From assembly GCA_902564245.1 (NCBI GenBank), contig CACFAF010000011.1, positions 1 through 32,795 on the forward strand: a stretch of DNA of 32,795 nucleotides, given 5' to 3'. How positions within the stretch are numbered: position 1 is the stretch's first letter; each line of letters starts with the position of its first letter. This document shows positions 1 to 9,648 of the stretch, piece after piece. The notes beneath the pieces were generated by a model. It was not told where the DNA came from and ran no database searches. It saw only the letters and a program-made list of their open reading frames with translations. Source of the stretch: an uncultured Pelagibacteraceae bacterium (GTDB lineage Bacteria > Pseudomonadota > Alphaproteobacteria > Pelagibacterales > Pelagibacteraceae). The position numbers and the translations under genes were made by a program.

Positions 1-770
1 TTTTTGAAGGTGAAAGAGTTTATGATGGCACCATCTATAAACTAGAAGAACATACGTCAAGATTTTTTTATTCTGCAAAAAGAATGGGATTTGAAATCCC
101 TTATTCTGAAAAAGATATTAATGAAGCAAGTAAGAAAATTATTTCAGTTCAGAATGTTCAAAATGGATATGTGAGACCAATAGCATGGAGAGGGAGTGAG
201 ATGATGGCGATATCAGCCCAACAAACTAAAATTCATGTTGCCATTGCTACTTGGGAGTGGGGTTCATATTTTGATCCAAAATTAAAAACAAACGGAATTA
301 AATTGAATATTTCAAAATGGAGAAGGCCCTCACCAGAGTCTATACCATGGGATACAAAAGCATCAGGGCTTTATATGATATGTACTCTGTCTAAACATGA
401 GGCTGAGCAACAGGGATACAATGATGCTTTGATGTTGGATCATGAAGGAAATATTGCTGAAGCCACTGGAGCAAATATTTTTTTTAAAGATAAAGATGGA
501 AGTTTGCATACCCCAATACCAGATTCTTTTTTAGACGGCATAACTAGAAGAACGGTAATTGAAATAGCAAAATCAAAAAATATAAAAGTTTATGAGAGAA
601 AAATTACTATAAATGAATTATCAAATTTTATAGGTTGTTTTTTAACAGGCACAGCAGCAGAAGTTACTCCTGTTTCTTGCATTTCTGAATTTAAGTTTAA
701 AGTTTGTGATATGATAATTGATTTAAACGAAAGCTATCAAAAACTAGTTAGAAAGAAAAAAGCAGCTTAG
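1..770 (+). CDS. ilvE: Branched-chain amino acid aminotransferase, 5' truncated by window
   Basis: PLP-dependent class IV aminotransferase that transfers the amino group between glutamate and branched-chain 2-oxo acids, the last step of leucine, isoleucine and valine synthesis. The reading frame is open back to base 3 (FEGERVYDGTIYKLEEH before the Met at 84), so the ATG at 84 is internal and the true start lies outside the window. Counting from that Met, the likely Schiff-base lysine is K92 in TKASGLYM, followed by the cofactor-contacting segment EGNIAEATGANIFF and the GITR turn near the dimer interface, all in the usual class IV order. The family is normally near 290-310 residues, so only a short N-terminal piece is missing. 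D-amino-acid transaminase and ADC lyase are relatives, but the FEGERVY start region and overall length favour IlvE. Its stop shares four bases with the convergent pgsA stop. Confidence 0.88.
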   Translation, partial: FEGERVYDGTIYKLEEHTSRFFYSAKRMGFEIPYSEKDINEASKKIISVQNVQNGYVRPIAWRGSEMMAISAQQTKIHVAIATWEWGSYFDPKLKTNGIKLNISKWRRPSPESIPWDTKASGLYMICTLSKHEAEQQGYNDALMLDHEGNIAEATGANIFFKDKDGSLHTPIPDSFLDGITRRTVIEIAKSKNIKVYERKITINELSNFIGCFLTGTAAEVTPVSCISEFKFKVCDMIIDLNESYQKLVRKKKAA

Positions 771-1351
771 TTTTTACTATCCTCTGATATTGCGTGAATT
801 ATTCCTTTTCTCAAATATTCATAACCAGTATATAAAGTAAGAAAAGCTGATAACCACAAAAGAATAATTCCAATTGTTTGTGCGTTATAATCTTGGAAAT
901 TTAAAATTTTATTTCCTGTTTCTCCAGTTAATAAAAGAGAAATAGCTACCATTTGTAAAAAAGTTTTTAATTTAGCTAAGTTTGAAACTGGTAATTTAAT
1001 TTTCCCTTTGGCTAAAAATTCTCTTAAACCAGAGATTAATATTTCCCTTGTTAATATTATAATTGCAGCAATTACTTCATAATTTCTAATTGTTCCATCC
1101 ATTACTAAAAGTATTAATGCTGCTGCTACAATAATTTTATCTGCTATTGGATCAAGTAGTTCACCAAGTTTTGACTCCTCACCTAACATTCTAGCTAACA
1201 TTCCATCTAAAAAATCAGTAAATGATGCAACAACAAATAAAGCGAAAGCTGTTAAGTCTCCATAAAAACCAGGTAGATAAAAAGCTAGAACAAAAAAAGG
1301 GACTATTATTATCCTTCCTATTGTTAAAATATTTGGAATTTTTTTAAGCAT
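767..1351 (-). CDS. pgsA: CDP-diacylglycerol--glycerol-3-phosphate 3-phosphatidyltransferase
   Basis: Inner-membrane enzyme making phosphatidylglycerophosphate from CDP-diacylglycerol and glycerol-3-phosphate, the committed step to phosphatidylglycerol. The 194-residue protein carries the full CDP-alcohol phosphotransferase signature: D46, D49-G50, A53-R54, G63, D67 and D71 with canonical spacing. Hydrophobic stretches at about 10-28, 33-50, 73-83, 90-110 and 158-175 fit a polytopic membrane enzyme of normal length. It is the last gene of the minus-strand run beginning with uvrB, two bases after uvrC; a uvrC-pgsA pairing is common in proteobacteria. Phosphatidylserine synthase shares the motif, but the N-terminal NILTIGRIIIVP segment is typical of PgsA. 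Confidence 0.92.
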   Translation of the reverse strand: MLKKIPNILTIGRIIIVPFFVLAFYLPGFYGDLTAFALFVVASFTDFLDGMLARMLGEESKLGELLDPIADKIIVAAALILLVMDGTIRNYEVIAAIIILTREILISGLREFLAKGKIKLPVSNLAKLKTFLQMVAISLLLTGETGNKILNFQDYNAQTIGIILLWLSAFLTLYTGYEYLRKGIIHAISEDSKN

Positions 1352-1353
1352 AA

Positions 1354-3189
1354 TTATTCATGGAAAAAATTATATATCTTTTTTGCAACTTTTTCTTCAA
1401 CTCCTTCTACAGTTTTTATCTCATCTAGGCTTGCGGATTCAACTGCACGAGCTGAGCCAAAATGATTCAATAATGCTCTTTTTCTAATAGATCCAATCCC
1501 TTGTATTTGGTCTAGAAGTGACTTTGTTATTCCCTTTTTTCTTTTTGCTCTATGGGCACTTATTGCAAATCTATGAGACTCATCCCTAATTCTTTGGAGA
1601 AAAAAAAGTGTAGGGTCATTTTTTTCAAACTTATAATCCTTACCATTATGAAAAAAAGTTTCATTTCCGCTATTTCGATATTTACCTTTTGCGATGGCTA
1701 TAACTGGAATATCGTGTAAACCTAGCTCATTCATAGTTTCTCTAGCTGATGAGTATTGCCCTTTACCTCCATCTATCATTACTAAATCTGGAAATGATAG
1801 AAAATTATCCTTCTCTTGAATTGCTCTTTTAAATCTTCTATTTAAAACTTCTCGTATCATTCCATAATCATCTTGTTCATTGTCTTTTTTTTTTATATTA
1901 AATTTTCTATACCTTTTTTTAACAAATCCTTCTTCTCCAAATGTGATTAAAGCTCCGACACTATTAGTTCCCTGAATATGACTGTTATCATAAACTTCTA
2001 TAAGACTTATATTTGTTTCAAGATTAAACTTTTTAGAAATTGAGTCAAATAGGCCTTTATTATTTTGGCTTTCATAAAGTTTTCTATTCAAGCTATCTTT
2101 TGCATTTTTAATAGCTTGATTAATAACTTTTAATTTTGATCCTTTTTTTGCAACAGAAATATTAACTTGCTTACTTTCTTTTTTAGAAAGAGTTTGTTCA
2201 ATCAAATTTTTTTCTTCAATATTTTCAGATAGTATTATTAAGGATGGGACGCTTTTATTTTCATAAAACTGAGAAACAAAAGAATTTAAAATATTGCTTA
2301 ATTTTTCATCTGGATCATGTTTAGGAAAAAAAGCTTGGTTACCCCAATTCTGTTTAGATCTGTAAAAAAATACTTGTATACAAGTTTTACCCGATTCTTT
2401 GTACCCAGCAATTACATCTGCTTCCATTAAGTTTGCCTCATTAATTCTCTGAGATGATTGAATAATATTTAAAGCTTTAATTCTATCTCTTAATATTACA
2501 GCTTTTTCAAAATCTAAATCTTCACTTGCCTTCTCCATTTGATTTGAAAGATTTTTTTGTATTTTTCTTGATTTGCCTGAAACAAACTCAATTGAATCAT
2601 CAACAGACCTTTTATATTCCTCTTTTTTAATATAACCAACACATGGTCCAGAACATCTTTTTATTTGATATAAAATACATGGTCTTTCTCTATTTTTAAA
2701 AACAGTATCTTCACAAACTCTTAAGTGAAAAATTTTTTGTATCATTTTAATTGTCCAATTTGCTGAACCTGCAGATGCAAATGGTCCAAAATAAAATCCT
2801 TCTTTAGTTTTTTTACCTCTATGTCTTTTTATTTGCGGCCATTCATCCTTGTTTCCAATAAAAATAAATGGAAAAGATTTGTCATCTCTTAAAAGAATAT
2901 TAAATTTAGGTTTATATTTTTTTATTAAGTTTGCCTCTAAAAGTAGAGCTTCACTTTCATTAGATGTGGTTGTTATCTCAATTTTCTTAGTTTGGGACAA
3001 CATCCTTTCCGTCCTTATTATATGATTTTTTTCAGTGATATAGCTTTTTAATCTGTTTGGAAGATTTTTAGCTTTTCCAACATACAATATTTCATTTTTT
3101 GTGTTAAGCATTCTGTAAACACCTGGAAGCTTCGGTATTAATGGTAGTTCTTTTTTGATTACTTCTTTTCCTGCTTCAGGACTAATCAT
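1354..3189 (-). CDS. uvrC: Excinuclease ABC subunit C
   Basis: Dual-incision nuclease of nucleotide excision repair; it is loaded by UvrB at a lesion and cuts on both sides. Domains in order: GIY-YIG nuclease (GVY at 23-25, YVG at 36-38) for the 3' cut; a four-cysteine group C159-x11-C171-x7-C179-x3-C183, the spacing of the iron-sulfur cysteines reported in E. coli UvrC; a UVR motif at about 212-245 for UvrB contact; an RNase H-like 5' nuclease with D401, D440, D473 and H546, which line up with E. coli D399/D438/D466/H538; and a C-terminal helix-hairpin-helix pair (about 555-611). At 611 residues it is full length. Its start overlaps the end of folB by 8 bases, and uvrB heads the same operon. 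Confidence 0.96.
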   Translation of the reverse strand: MISPEAGKEVIKKELPLIPKLPGVYRMLNTKNEILYVGKAKNLPNRLKSYITEKNHIIRTERMLSQTKKIEITTTSNESEALLLEANLIKKYKPKFNILLRDDKSFPFIFIGNKDEWPQIKRHRGKKTKEGFYFGPFASAGSANWTIKMIQKIFHLRVCEDTVFKNRERPCILYQIKRCSGPCVGYIKKEEYKRSVDDSIEFVSGKSRKIQKNLSNQMEKASEDLDFEKAVILRDRIKALNIIQSSQRINEANLMEADVIAGYKESGKTCIQVFFYRSKQNWGNQAFFPKHDPDEKLSNILNSFVSQFYENKSVPSLIILSENIEEKNLIEQTLSKKESKQVNISVAKKGSKLKVINQAIKNAKDSLNRKLYESQNNKGLFDSISKKFNLETNISLIEVYDNSHIQGTNSVGALITFGEEGFVKKRYRKFNIKKKDNEQDDYGMIREVLNRRFKRAIQEKDNFLSFPDLVMIDGGKGQYSSARETMNELGLHDIPVIAIAKGKYRNSGNETFFHNGKDYKFEKNDPTLFFLQRIRDESHRFAISAHRAKRKKGITKSLLDQIQGIGSIRKRALLNHFGSARAVESASLDEIKTVEGVEEKVAKKIYNFFHE

Positions 3190-3601
3190 GACTTCTTTTT
3201 TTAGAAATTTGAATTCCTACAGATGAACAATCTTTCATTATTTCTAATTTTTCGATCTGAAGACTAATTTTATCAATTCTTTTATCTTTAAACAGTTCGT
3301 CGAAAACGTCTTCAGCAAGTGTTTCAAGAAAGTTATAATGCTTATTTTTAACTAATTTTTTTATCAATTTTACAATTTTTGCGTAATTCACAATTGATTT
3401 AATATCTTTATCATTAGAAGGTTTTTTATCCTCATAGTTTATATCTAAAGTAAATTTTACTTTTTGAGACTTTTCTTTTTCAAAATCGAAGTATCCAAGT
3501 TTTAAATTTAGTATTAAATCTTTAATTAATACTTTTTTTTCATAGTTAAATAATTTTTTTTTTCTATCTATTTTAACTATTTTAAGATTATTTCTTTTCA
3601 C
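3182..3601 (-). CDS. folB: Dihydroneopterin aldolase-like protein
   Basis: Small tunnelling-fold enzyme expected to cleave 7,8-dihydroneopterin to 6-hydroxymethyl-dihydropterin and glycolaldehyde in folate synthesis, or to epimerise dihydroneopterin triphosphate if FolX-like. In the 139-residue protein, E41 (in GYFDFE), Y73 (in NYAKI) and K118 (in QIEKLE) correspond by alignment to E. coli FolB E22, Y54 and K98, so the active site looks intact. An N-terminal extension of about 20 lysine-rich residues precedes the conserved core; a later start at an internal codon cannot be excluded. It overlaps the downstream uvrC by 8 bases and the upstream SDR gene by 4 bases, suggesting translational coupling. 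Sitting next to a pteridine-reductase-like gene supports a pterin role. Confidence 0.8.
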   Translation of the reverse strand: MKRNNLKIVKIDRKKKLFNYEKKVLIKDLILNLKLGYFDFEKEKSQKVKFTLDINYEDKKPSNDKDIKSIVNYAKIVKLIKKLVKNKHYNFLETLAEDVFDELFKDKRIDKISLQIEKLEIMKDCSSVGIQISKKRSHD

Positions 3602-4353
3602 TCTTTACCTTTCATAATATCTGGTGTTTGCCAATTTAGATTTTGTCCACTATCAATAGCTAACACTTGTCCAGTAATAGACCTATTTTTTATAAAAAAG
3701 TCAACTGCATTACAAATTTCTTCCACATCAACTTGTTTTTTAAGTGGAGTAGACATGTACTGTTTCTTGAAATGTTTTTCCGTTTGTCTTTTATTTTTAA
3801 TTGTTGGCCCGGGCGCAATTCCATTAACTCTTATATGTGGTGATAAGCTCATAGCACTTGTTTTTGTAAGAGTATAAAGTCCTGTTTTACTTATAGTGTA
3901 AGAAAAAAAGAATGGAGTTAATTTAAAAACTCTTTGATCAATAATATTGATTATGTTGTTATTCTTAACTTTGATATTTTTTGCAAATCCTTTTGATAAT
4001 AGAGCTGGAGTTCTAAGATTTGTTCTTAAATGACGACCCCAGCTAACAGAACTAAAATTTTCAAGTTTATCATTTTCAAATAAAGAGGCGTTATTAATTA
4101 GACAATCAAAATATTTTAATTTTGATTTAGCAAATTTTAGAATTTTATTTACATCTGTCTCTTTACTTAAGTCTCCCTTAACTAAATAAACTTTTGTTTG
4201 TTTTTTAGATAATTCTTTTTTTAATTTTTCAGCATTAGATCTAGATTTATTAAAGTGTATAACAATTTCTACTCCACGGCCTGAAAGTCTTTTTGCTATA
4301 GCAGCACCTATTCGAGTTGCACCTCCAGTAATGATTATTTTATTTGCTTCCAC
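3598..4353 (-). CDS. Short-chain dehydrogenase, pteridine reductase/FolM-like
   Basis: NAD(P)H-dependent reductase of the SDR superfamily, probably acting on dihydropterins or dihydrofolate. The cofactor loop is TGGATRIG (9-16), with arginine at position 14 as in NADPH-using PTR1/FolM enzymes. NNAS is at 87-90. The position of the usual catalytic serine is taken by D139, followed by Y152 and K156; the D-x12-Y-x3-K spacing equals the Asp181/Tyr194/Lys198 triad of Leishmania PTR1. The 251-residue length is normal. It lies between folB and uvrB, overlapping them by 4 and 19 bases, which places it in a pterin pair inside a DNA-repair operon. It could be a second, FolA-independent dihydrofolate reductase or a dihydromonapterin reductase; a generic 3-oxoacyl-ACP reductase role is less likely given the triad. 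Confidence 0.8.
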   Translation of the reverse strand: MEANKIIITGGATRIGAAIAKRLSGRGVEIVIHFNKSRSNAEKLKKELSKKQTKVYLVKGDLSKETDVNKILKFAKSKLKYFDCLINNASLFENDKLENFSSVSWGRHLRTNLRTPALLSKGFAKNIKVKNNNIINIIDQRVFKLTPFFFSYTISKTGLYTLTKTSAMSLSPHIRVNGIAPGPTIKNKRQTEKHFKKQYMSTPLKKQVDVEEICNAVDFFIKNRSITGQVLAIDSGQNLNWQTPDIMKGKE

Positions 4354-6506
4354 TTTTTCTTTCCTTTTTGTGCTCTGGTTCCAGGCATTCCCATGGTAGA
4401 TCTCCCCTTGGGATAGAGTTTATTTTTAACATCGTACTGTCTTATTTTTGGATTTAAAGTAATTTCTAGCTCAGTACTTTCCAATTTTCTTATCTCATCT
4501 CTAATTTTTGCAGCTTCTTCAAATTCTAAATTAGAGGCAGAGTCTTTCATCTTTTTATTTAATGCTTTTAAATGTTTTTTTAGGTTACCACCTATATTTG
4601 ATCCGTCACTAACTTTTATATAATCTTTCTCATAAACACTTTCTAAAATATCACTTATTTCTTTCTGTATTGATTTTGCATCAATTTTATTTTTTTTATT
4701 ATAGTCAAGTTGTATTTGCCTTCTCCTACTCGTTTCATGAATTGCTTTTTTTATACTTTTAGTTTCTTTATCAGCATACAGAATAACTTTTCCTTCAACA
4801 TTTCGTGCTGCTCTACCAATAGTTTGTATAAGTGAAGTTTCAGATCTTAAGAAACCTTCTTTATCAGCATCCAAAATTCCAACTAATGCACATTCTGGTA
4901 TATCAAGTCCCTCTCTTAATAAGTTTATTCCAACCAAAACATCAAATACTCCCATTCTTAAATCTCTCATGATTTCAATTCTTTCAAGAGTATCAATGTC
5001 TGAATGTAAATATCTTACCTTTATCCCATTTTCATGAAGATACTCAGTCAAATCTTCAGCCATTTTTTTGGTTAATGTTGTTACCAATACTCTGAAGTTT
5101 CTCTCAACAATTTTTTTACATTCATGCATTAAATCATCAACTTGATTTTTTGCTGGTCTAATTTCTACATTTGGATCTATAAGACCAGTAGGCCTTATTA
5201 CTTGATCTATAAATTTTCCCTTAGTTTGTTCTAATTCCCATGGGCCGGGAGTAGCAGAAACAAAAACAGTTTGAGTTCTCATCATATCCCATTCTTCAAA
5301 TTTAAGAGGTCTATTATCCATACATGATGGAAGTCTAAATCCATATTCTGCAAGTGTGCTTTTTCTAGATCTATCTCCTTTAAACATTCCATTTAGTTGA
5401 GGGACTGTTACGTGAGACTCGTCTACAAATACCAAAGTATTATCTGGAAAATATTCAAATAGAGTAGGAGGTGGTTCACCTTTTTTTCTACCAGATAAAA
5501 ATCTAGAGTAATTTTCAATTCCAGCACATGAACCAGTCGCTTCAATCATTTCTAAATCAAATTTTGTTCTTTCCTCTAATCTTTGTGCTTCTAATAATTT
5601 ATTTTCTGATTTGTGTTTTTTTAAAGTTAATTCTAATTCTTTTTTAATATTAATAATCGCTTGCTCTACAGTTGGCTTAGGAGTTATATAGTGACTGTTT
5701 GCATAAACTTTAATTAGATTTAAATCTCTTACCTGATCTCCAGTTAAAGGATCAAATTCTTCAATCTTTTCTAATTTATCTCCAAACAAACTTAATCTCC
5801 AAGCTCTATCTTCCAAATGTGAAGGAAAAATTTCAAGATATTCTCCTCTTGCTCTAAAAGTACCTCTGTAGAAGTTTTGATCATTTCTTTTATATTGAAG
5901 AGCAACTAAAGATTTAATTATTTGTTCTCTGTTATAATCATAGTTTTTTTGTAATGTTAAAGTCATCTTGCTATATGCTTCAACAGACCCAAGACCATAA
6001 ATACAAGATACACTGGCAACAATTAAAACATCATCTCTTTCTAAAAGAGATCTTGTGGCCGAGTGTCTCATTCTATCTATTTGTTCATTAATTGAAGCCT
6101 CTTTCTCAATATAAGTATCCGATCTAGGCACATAAGCTTCAGGGGTATAATAATCATAATATGAGACAAAATATTCAACAGCATTCTCTGGAAAGAAACT
6201 CTTCATCTCACCATAAAGCTGAGCGGCGAGTGTTTTGTTTGGAGCCAAAATCAACGCCGGTCTGTTTGTTGCCTCAATCACCTTTGCCATAGTAAAGGTT
6301 TTTCCAGATCCTGTTACTCCAAGAAGAACTTGATTGAATTCACCTTTATTTGCGCTTTCAACCAATTTTTTTATAGCTTCTGGTTGATCTCCAGCTGGTT
6401 TAAAGTCAGATTTAATTTTAAATTTTTTGCCACCTTCAAGTTTTCCACTAATTTTTGGATTTTTACTCTGGATTTCTGTAATTAAATCTTGATATGTATT
6501 TTCCAT
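4335..6506 (-). CDS. uvrB: Excinuclease ABC subunit B
   Basis: DNA-damage-verifying helicase-like ATPase of nucleotide excision repair that forms the pre-incision complex with UvrA and recruits UvrC. Walker A GVTGSGKT is at 63-70; the damage-probing beta-hairpin region, rich in Tyr ([15 protein letters not shown]), follows; then DESH (Walker B) and helicase motifs such as QTIGRAARN; and a C-terminal UVR motif (about 640-675) that pairs with UvrC. At 723 residues it is longer than E. coli UvrB (673), with about 30 extra residues at the N-terminus and a basic lysine-rich tail. It is the first gene of the minus-strand operon; only 36 bases separate it from the divergent aminotransferase gene, so both promoters must be compressed there. 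Confidence is high from motif content. Confidence 0.97.
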   Translation of the reverse strand: MENTYQDLITEIQSKNPKISGKLEGGKKFKIKSDFKPAGDQPEAIKKLVESANKGEFNQVLLGVTGSGKTFTMAKVIEATNRPALILAPNKTLAAQLYGEMKSFFPENAVEYFVSYYDYYTPEAYVPRSDTYIEKEASINEQIDRMRHSATRSLLERDDVLIVASVSCIYGLGSVEAYSKMTLTLQKNYDYNREQIIKSLVALQYKRNDQNFYRGTFRARGEYLEIFPSHLEDRAWRLSLFGDKLEKIEEFDPLTGDQVRDLNLIKVYANSHYITPKPTVEQAIINIKKELELTLKKHKSENKLLEAQRLEERTKFDLEMIEATGSCAGIENYSRFLSGRKKGEPPPTLFEYFPDNTLVFVDESHVTVPQLNGMFKGDRSRKSTLAEYGFRLPSCMDNRPLKFEEWDMMRTQTVFVSATPGPWELEQTKGKFIDQVIRPTGLIDPNVEIRPAKNQVDDLMHECKKIVERNFRVLVTTLTKKMAEDLTEYLHENGIKVRYLHSDIDTLERIEIMRDLRMGVFDVLVGINLLREGLDIPECALVGILDADKEGFLRSETSLIQTIGRAARNVEGKVILYADKETKSIKKAIHETSRRRQIQLDYNKKNKIDAKSIQKEISDILESVYEKDYIKVSDGSNIGGNLKKHLKALNKKMKDSASNLEFEEAAKIRDEIRKLESTELEITLNPKIRQYDVKNKLYPKGRSTMGMPGTRAQKGKKKWKQIK

Positions 6507-6542
6507 ATATTAAACAACGTAGTAGAATAATTATATATTTCA

Positions 6543-7730
6543 ATGAGCATAATATCAGATAGTTTAAAAAAGATTAAACCATCACCAACTATAGCTGTTA
6601 CTCAAAAAGCGAGAGAATTAAGAGCGGCTGGAAAAGATGTAATTGGACTAGGAGCGGGTGAACCAGATTTTGACACACCAAACAATATTAAGAATGCAGC
6701 TATTAAAGCCATTAGGGGAGGAGATACCAAATATACTGCAGTTGATGGAACGCCAGCTTTAAAAAAAGCTATAATTAAAAAATTTAAAAAAGAAAATAAT
6801 TTAAAGTACACACATGATGAAATAACTGTAGGAACAGGGGGCAAACAAGTTCTTTACAATGCATTTATGGCAACTTTAAACAGAGGGGACGAAGTAATTA
6901 TTCCAGCACCTTTTTGGGTTTCTTATCCGGATATGGTTCTATTAGCTGGCGGTAAACCAAATATTGTTAAATGTAATGAGTCGGACAATTTTAAACTAAC
7001 ACCAAAAAAACTTAGAAAAGCTATTTCTAAAAAAACAAAGTGGTTAATATTAAATTCACCATCAAACCCAACAGGCGTGAGTTATACTAAAGCTGAAATA
7101 AAAAAATTATCTAAAGTATTAATTAAATACAAAAAAATTCAAATTTTAAGTGATGATATTTACGAGCATATTACATATGATAAAAAAAAGTTTTTCACCA
7201 TTGCTCAAATATCAAGTTTAAAAAATAGAACTCTTACTATGAATGGTGTAAGTAAATCTTATGCTATGACAGGATGGAGAATAGGTTATGCAGGAGGACC
7301 AAAGGAAATTATAAAATCTATTCGTAAAATTCAATCTCAATCAACTTCAAATCCTTCTTCAGTAAGTCAAGCGGCAGCAGTCGAGGCATTAAATGGAACT
7401 CAAAAATTTATAAAAGTAAGATCTAAAGAATTTAAAAAAAGAAGAGATTTTGTTGTTAAAACTTTAAATGAAATTAAAGGAATTAATTGTTTAACACCTA
7501 ATGGAGCATTTTATGTATTTCCAAGTTGTAAAAGTCTTTTAAATAAAAAAACTAAATTGAAAACAGATACTGATTTTGTTCAAAAGTTACTTGAAAAATC
7601 AAATGTAGCTGTAGTGCAAGGTTCAGCTTTTGGATTAGAAGGTTACTTTAGAATTTCCTATGCGACTTCAATGAAAAATTTAAAAAAAGCTTTGGGTAGA
7701 ATAAAGTCTTTTTGCGAAGGTTTGGTATAG
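6543..7730 (+). CDS. aspC: Class I pyridoxal-phosphate aminotransferase, aspartate aminotransferase type
   Basis: PLP enzyme most likely exchanging the amino group between aspartate and 2-oxoglutarate, linking oxaloacetate to nitrogen metabolism. The 395-residue protein shows the fold-type I landmarks of the prokaryotic (Ib-type) aspartate aminotransferases: GAGEPDFDTP near 38-46, the cofactor-binding NSPSNPTG (171-178), the aspartate of SDDIYEHI near 204-205, the Schiff-base lysine K238 in NGVSKSYAMTGWRIGY, and a C-terminal arginine in YFRISYA for the substrate carboxylate. Relatives of this subclass can also use prephenate or other dicarboxylic acceptors, so substrate breadth is uncertain. 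It stands alone, divergent from uvrB and convergent with trxB, with one base between the stop codons. Confidence 0.88.
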   Translation: MSIISDSLKKIKPSPTIAVTQKARELRAAGKDVIGLGAGEPDFDTPNNIKNAAIKAIRGGDTKYTAVDGTPALKKAIIKKFKKENNLKYTHDEITVGTGGKQVLYNAFMATLNRGDEVIIPAPFWVSYPDMVLLAGGKPNIVKCNESDNFKLTPKKLRKAISKKTKWLILNSPSNPTGVSYTKAEIKKLSKVLIKYKKIQILSDDIYEHITYDKKKFFTIAQISSLKNRTLTMNGVSKSYAMTGWRIGYAGGPKEIIKSIRKIQSQSTSNPSSVSQAAAVEALNGTQKFIKVRSKEFKKRRDFVVKTLNEIKGINCLTPNGAFYVFPSCKSLLNKKTKLKTDTDFVQKLLEKSNVAVVQGSAFGLEGYFRISYATSMKNLKKALGRIKSFCEGLV

Positions 7731-7731
7731 C

Positions 7732-8676
7732 TTAGTGAGATAAAAACTTTTCAGCCTCAAGTGCAGCCATACATCCCATTCCTGCAGCTGTTACAGCTTG
7801 TCTGAATATTTTATCTTTGACATCACCAGCAGCAAAAACACCAGCTATATTAGTTTCTGTAGAGTCTGGTTTTGTTGCTAAATAGCCCTCTTTATCCATA
7901 TCTAATTGATTTTTAAATAGTTGGGTTGCTGGATCATGTCCAATTGCAATAAATAATCCATCAATTTTCAATTTTTCTATTTTATTGGTTTTTACATTTT
8001 TGATTTTTAATCCCTTAACATTTTTAGGGTCATCTTCTCCAATAACTTCTTCAACAACACTATCCCAAATAATTTCAATTTTTTTATTATCCATCAATTT
8101 TTTTTGAAGCATTTTTTCAGCTCTTAATGAATCTCTTCTATGAATTAATTGCACTTTTGAAGCAAATTTTGTTAGAAACATTGCCTCTTCAACTGCTGCA
8201 TTTCCTCCACCTACAACTGCAACTGTTTTATCTTTAAAGAAAAATCCATCACATGTTGCACAAGCAGATACACCAAAACCTCTATATTTTTGTTCAGACT
8301 CAATATTTAACCATCGTGCTTGAGCTCCAGTTGAAATTATAATTGAATCTGCAGTATATTTTTGCCCACCATCACCAATAGCTTCAAATGGTTTAGATTT
8401 TAAATTTACAGATGAAATGTGATCTTCAATCATTTCTGTTCCAACAGCTTTAGCTTGATCTCTCATTTGCTCCATCAACCAAGGTCCTTGGATTACTTCT
8501 GCAAAACCAGGATAATTTTCTACATCAGTTGTAGTAGTTAATTGTCCACCTGGCTCCATCCCAGAAATCATAATAGGTTTTAGCATCGCTCTTGCAGCAT
8601 AAACCGCTGCAGTGTATCCGGCTGGACCAGATCCAATTATTAACACTTTTGTGTGTTTAGTTGGATTTTGATTCAT
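7732..8676 (-). CDS. trxB: Thioredoxin-disulfide reductase
   Basis: FAD flavoenzyme that reduces thioredoxin with NADPH, keeping cytoplasmic thiols reduced. The 314-residue protein has the FAD dinucleotide fold GSGPAGYTAA (15-24), the redox pair C139-A-T-C142 followed by DG, an NADPH-binding GGGNAAVEEA motif soon after, and the C-terminal FAD segment GVFAAGDV. These are in the order and spacing of the low-molecular-weight bacterial enzyme. It is transcribed away from the ELM1-like gene with only 21 bases between starts and converges on the aminotransferase gene with one base between stops. Confidence 0.97.
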   Translation of the reverse strand: MNQNPTKHTKVLIIGSGPAGYTAAVYAARAMLKPIMISGMEPGGQLTTTTDVENYPGFAEVIQGPWLMEQMRDQAKAVGTEMIEDHISSVNLKSKPFEAIGDGGQKYTADSIIISTGAQARWLNIESEQKYRGFGVSACATCDGFFFKDKTVAVVGGGNAAVEEAMFLTKFASKVQLIHRRDSLRAEKMLQKKLMDNKKIEIIWDSVVEEVIGEDDPKNVKGLKIKNVKTNKIEKLKIDGLFIAIGHDPATQLFKNQLDMDKEGYLATKPDSTETNIAGVFAAGDVKDKIFRQAVTAAGMGCMAALEAEKFLSH

Positions 8677-8697
8677 ATCAAAGCTATATAGTAATTA

Positions 8698-9648
8698 ATG
8701 AGTAAATTAAAAGGGTTATTATTGACTGAAGGGATGCATGGCATGATAAGCCAAGTTGAAGGTCTAGCCAAAGCTTTAGATATTGAATTTATTCACCAGA
8801 AAATTGAACTAAATAATTTTTGGAGGCTAATTCCACCAAAAATTACTCCAATTCAAAGCTTCGTTTTTAAAAATAAAATAGAAAGAAATTTTGATATTGT
8901 CATATCTTGTGGCAGAAAAAGTGTTATTCCATCAATTTATTTAAAAAAAAAATTTAAGAATAAGATTGTCAATATACATATTCAAGATCCTAAGGTTTCT
9001 TTAGATAAATTTGATTTCATAGTTGCCCCAGAACATGATGAACTAAAAGGAGAGAATGTTATAACGAGTAAAGGAGCAATTCACTATTTAAGAAATAATG
9101 AGCTAAATGAAAATGAAAATTATTTAAAACACAAAATTAATAAAAAAAAATTAGTTACTTTTATTGTAGGTGGACCAAATAAATATTATGATTATAAAAA
9201 TACTATTTTAGATCAAATATTTTTGAAAATTAAAAATAATTTTATTAGTAAAGATTATCAATTAATTTTTATTCCCTCAATGAGAACTCCACAGAATATA
9301 ATTGACAAAGCAAAAAATTATTTTGATGAAAAACAAATAATTATAACTGATATTGACAAAAGAGCCTACCTTTCATCGTTAAAATTAGCAGATCACATTA
9401 TAGTCACATGTGATTCTACATCAATGATTTCAGAAGCAGCTATGACTGGAAAACCGATTTATGTAGCCCAAATGCCTTCCATTAAGAGAAATGATAGGTT
9501 TAAAAAATTTTTTGAATTATTTAAATCTCTGAACATTATAAAAGATTTAGAAAATTCAGTTGAAGACTGGAATTATGAAAAACTTAATGAAACTGATAGG
9601 ATATCAGGTTATATAAAAGAAAAATTAAAAAAATATGACTTTTCTTAA
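8698..9648 (+). CDS. ELM1-like (DUF1022) family protein
   Basis: The 316-residue protein resembles the family named after plant ELM1, a mitochondrial fission factor, whose bacterial members have unknown function. Seen features: an N-terminal LTEGMHGMISQVEGLAKAL segment typical of the family, an ISCGRKSVIPSIYLKK loop, IHIQDPKVS, then FDFIVAPEHDEL, and a C-terminal TCDSTSMISEAAMTGKPIYV segment that looks like the nucleotide-sugar-binding half of GT-B glycosyltransferases. No signal peptide or membrane span is obvious. It overlaps the following oxygenase-like gene by 14 bases, so the two are probably co-translated. A cell-envelope glycosyltransferase role is an inference from the GT-B-like tail, not a demonstrated activity. 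Family assignment is from recognition of the motifs, without a profile search. Confidence 0.72.
   Translation: MSKLKGLLLTEGMHGMISQVEGLAKALDIEFIHQKIELNNFWRLIPPKITPIQSFVFKNKIERNFDIVISCGRKSVIPSIYLKKKFKNKIVNIHIQDPKVSLDKFDFIVAPEHDELKGENVITSKGAIHYLRNNELNENENYLKHKINKKKLVTFIVGGPNKYYDYKNTILDQIFLKIKNNFISKDYQLIFIPSMRTPQNIIDKAKNYFDEKQIIITDIDKRAYLSSLKLADHIIVTCDSTSMISEAAMTGKPIYVAQMPSIKRNDRFKKFFELFKSLNIIKDLENSVEDWNYEKLNETDRISGYIKEKLKKYDFS

Noticed and set aside
6602-6844. 80-codon minus-strand open frame
   Set aside because: Antisense shadow of the aminotransferase N-terminus.
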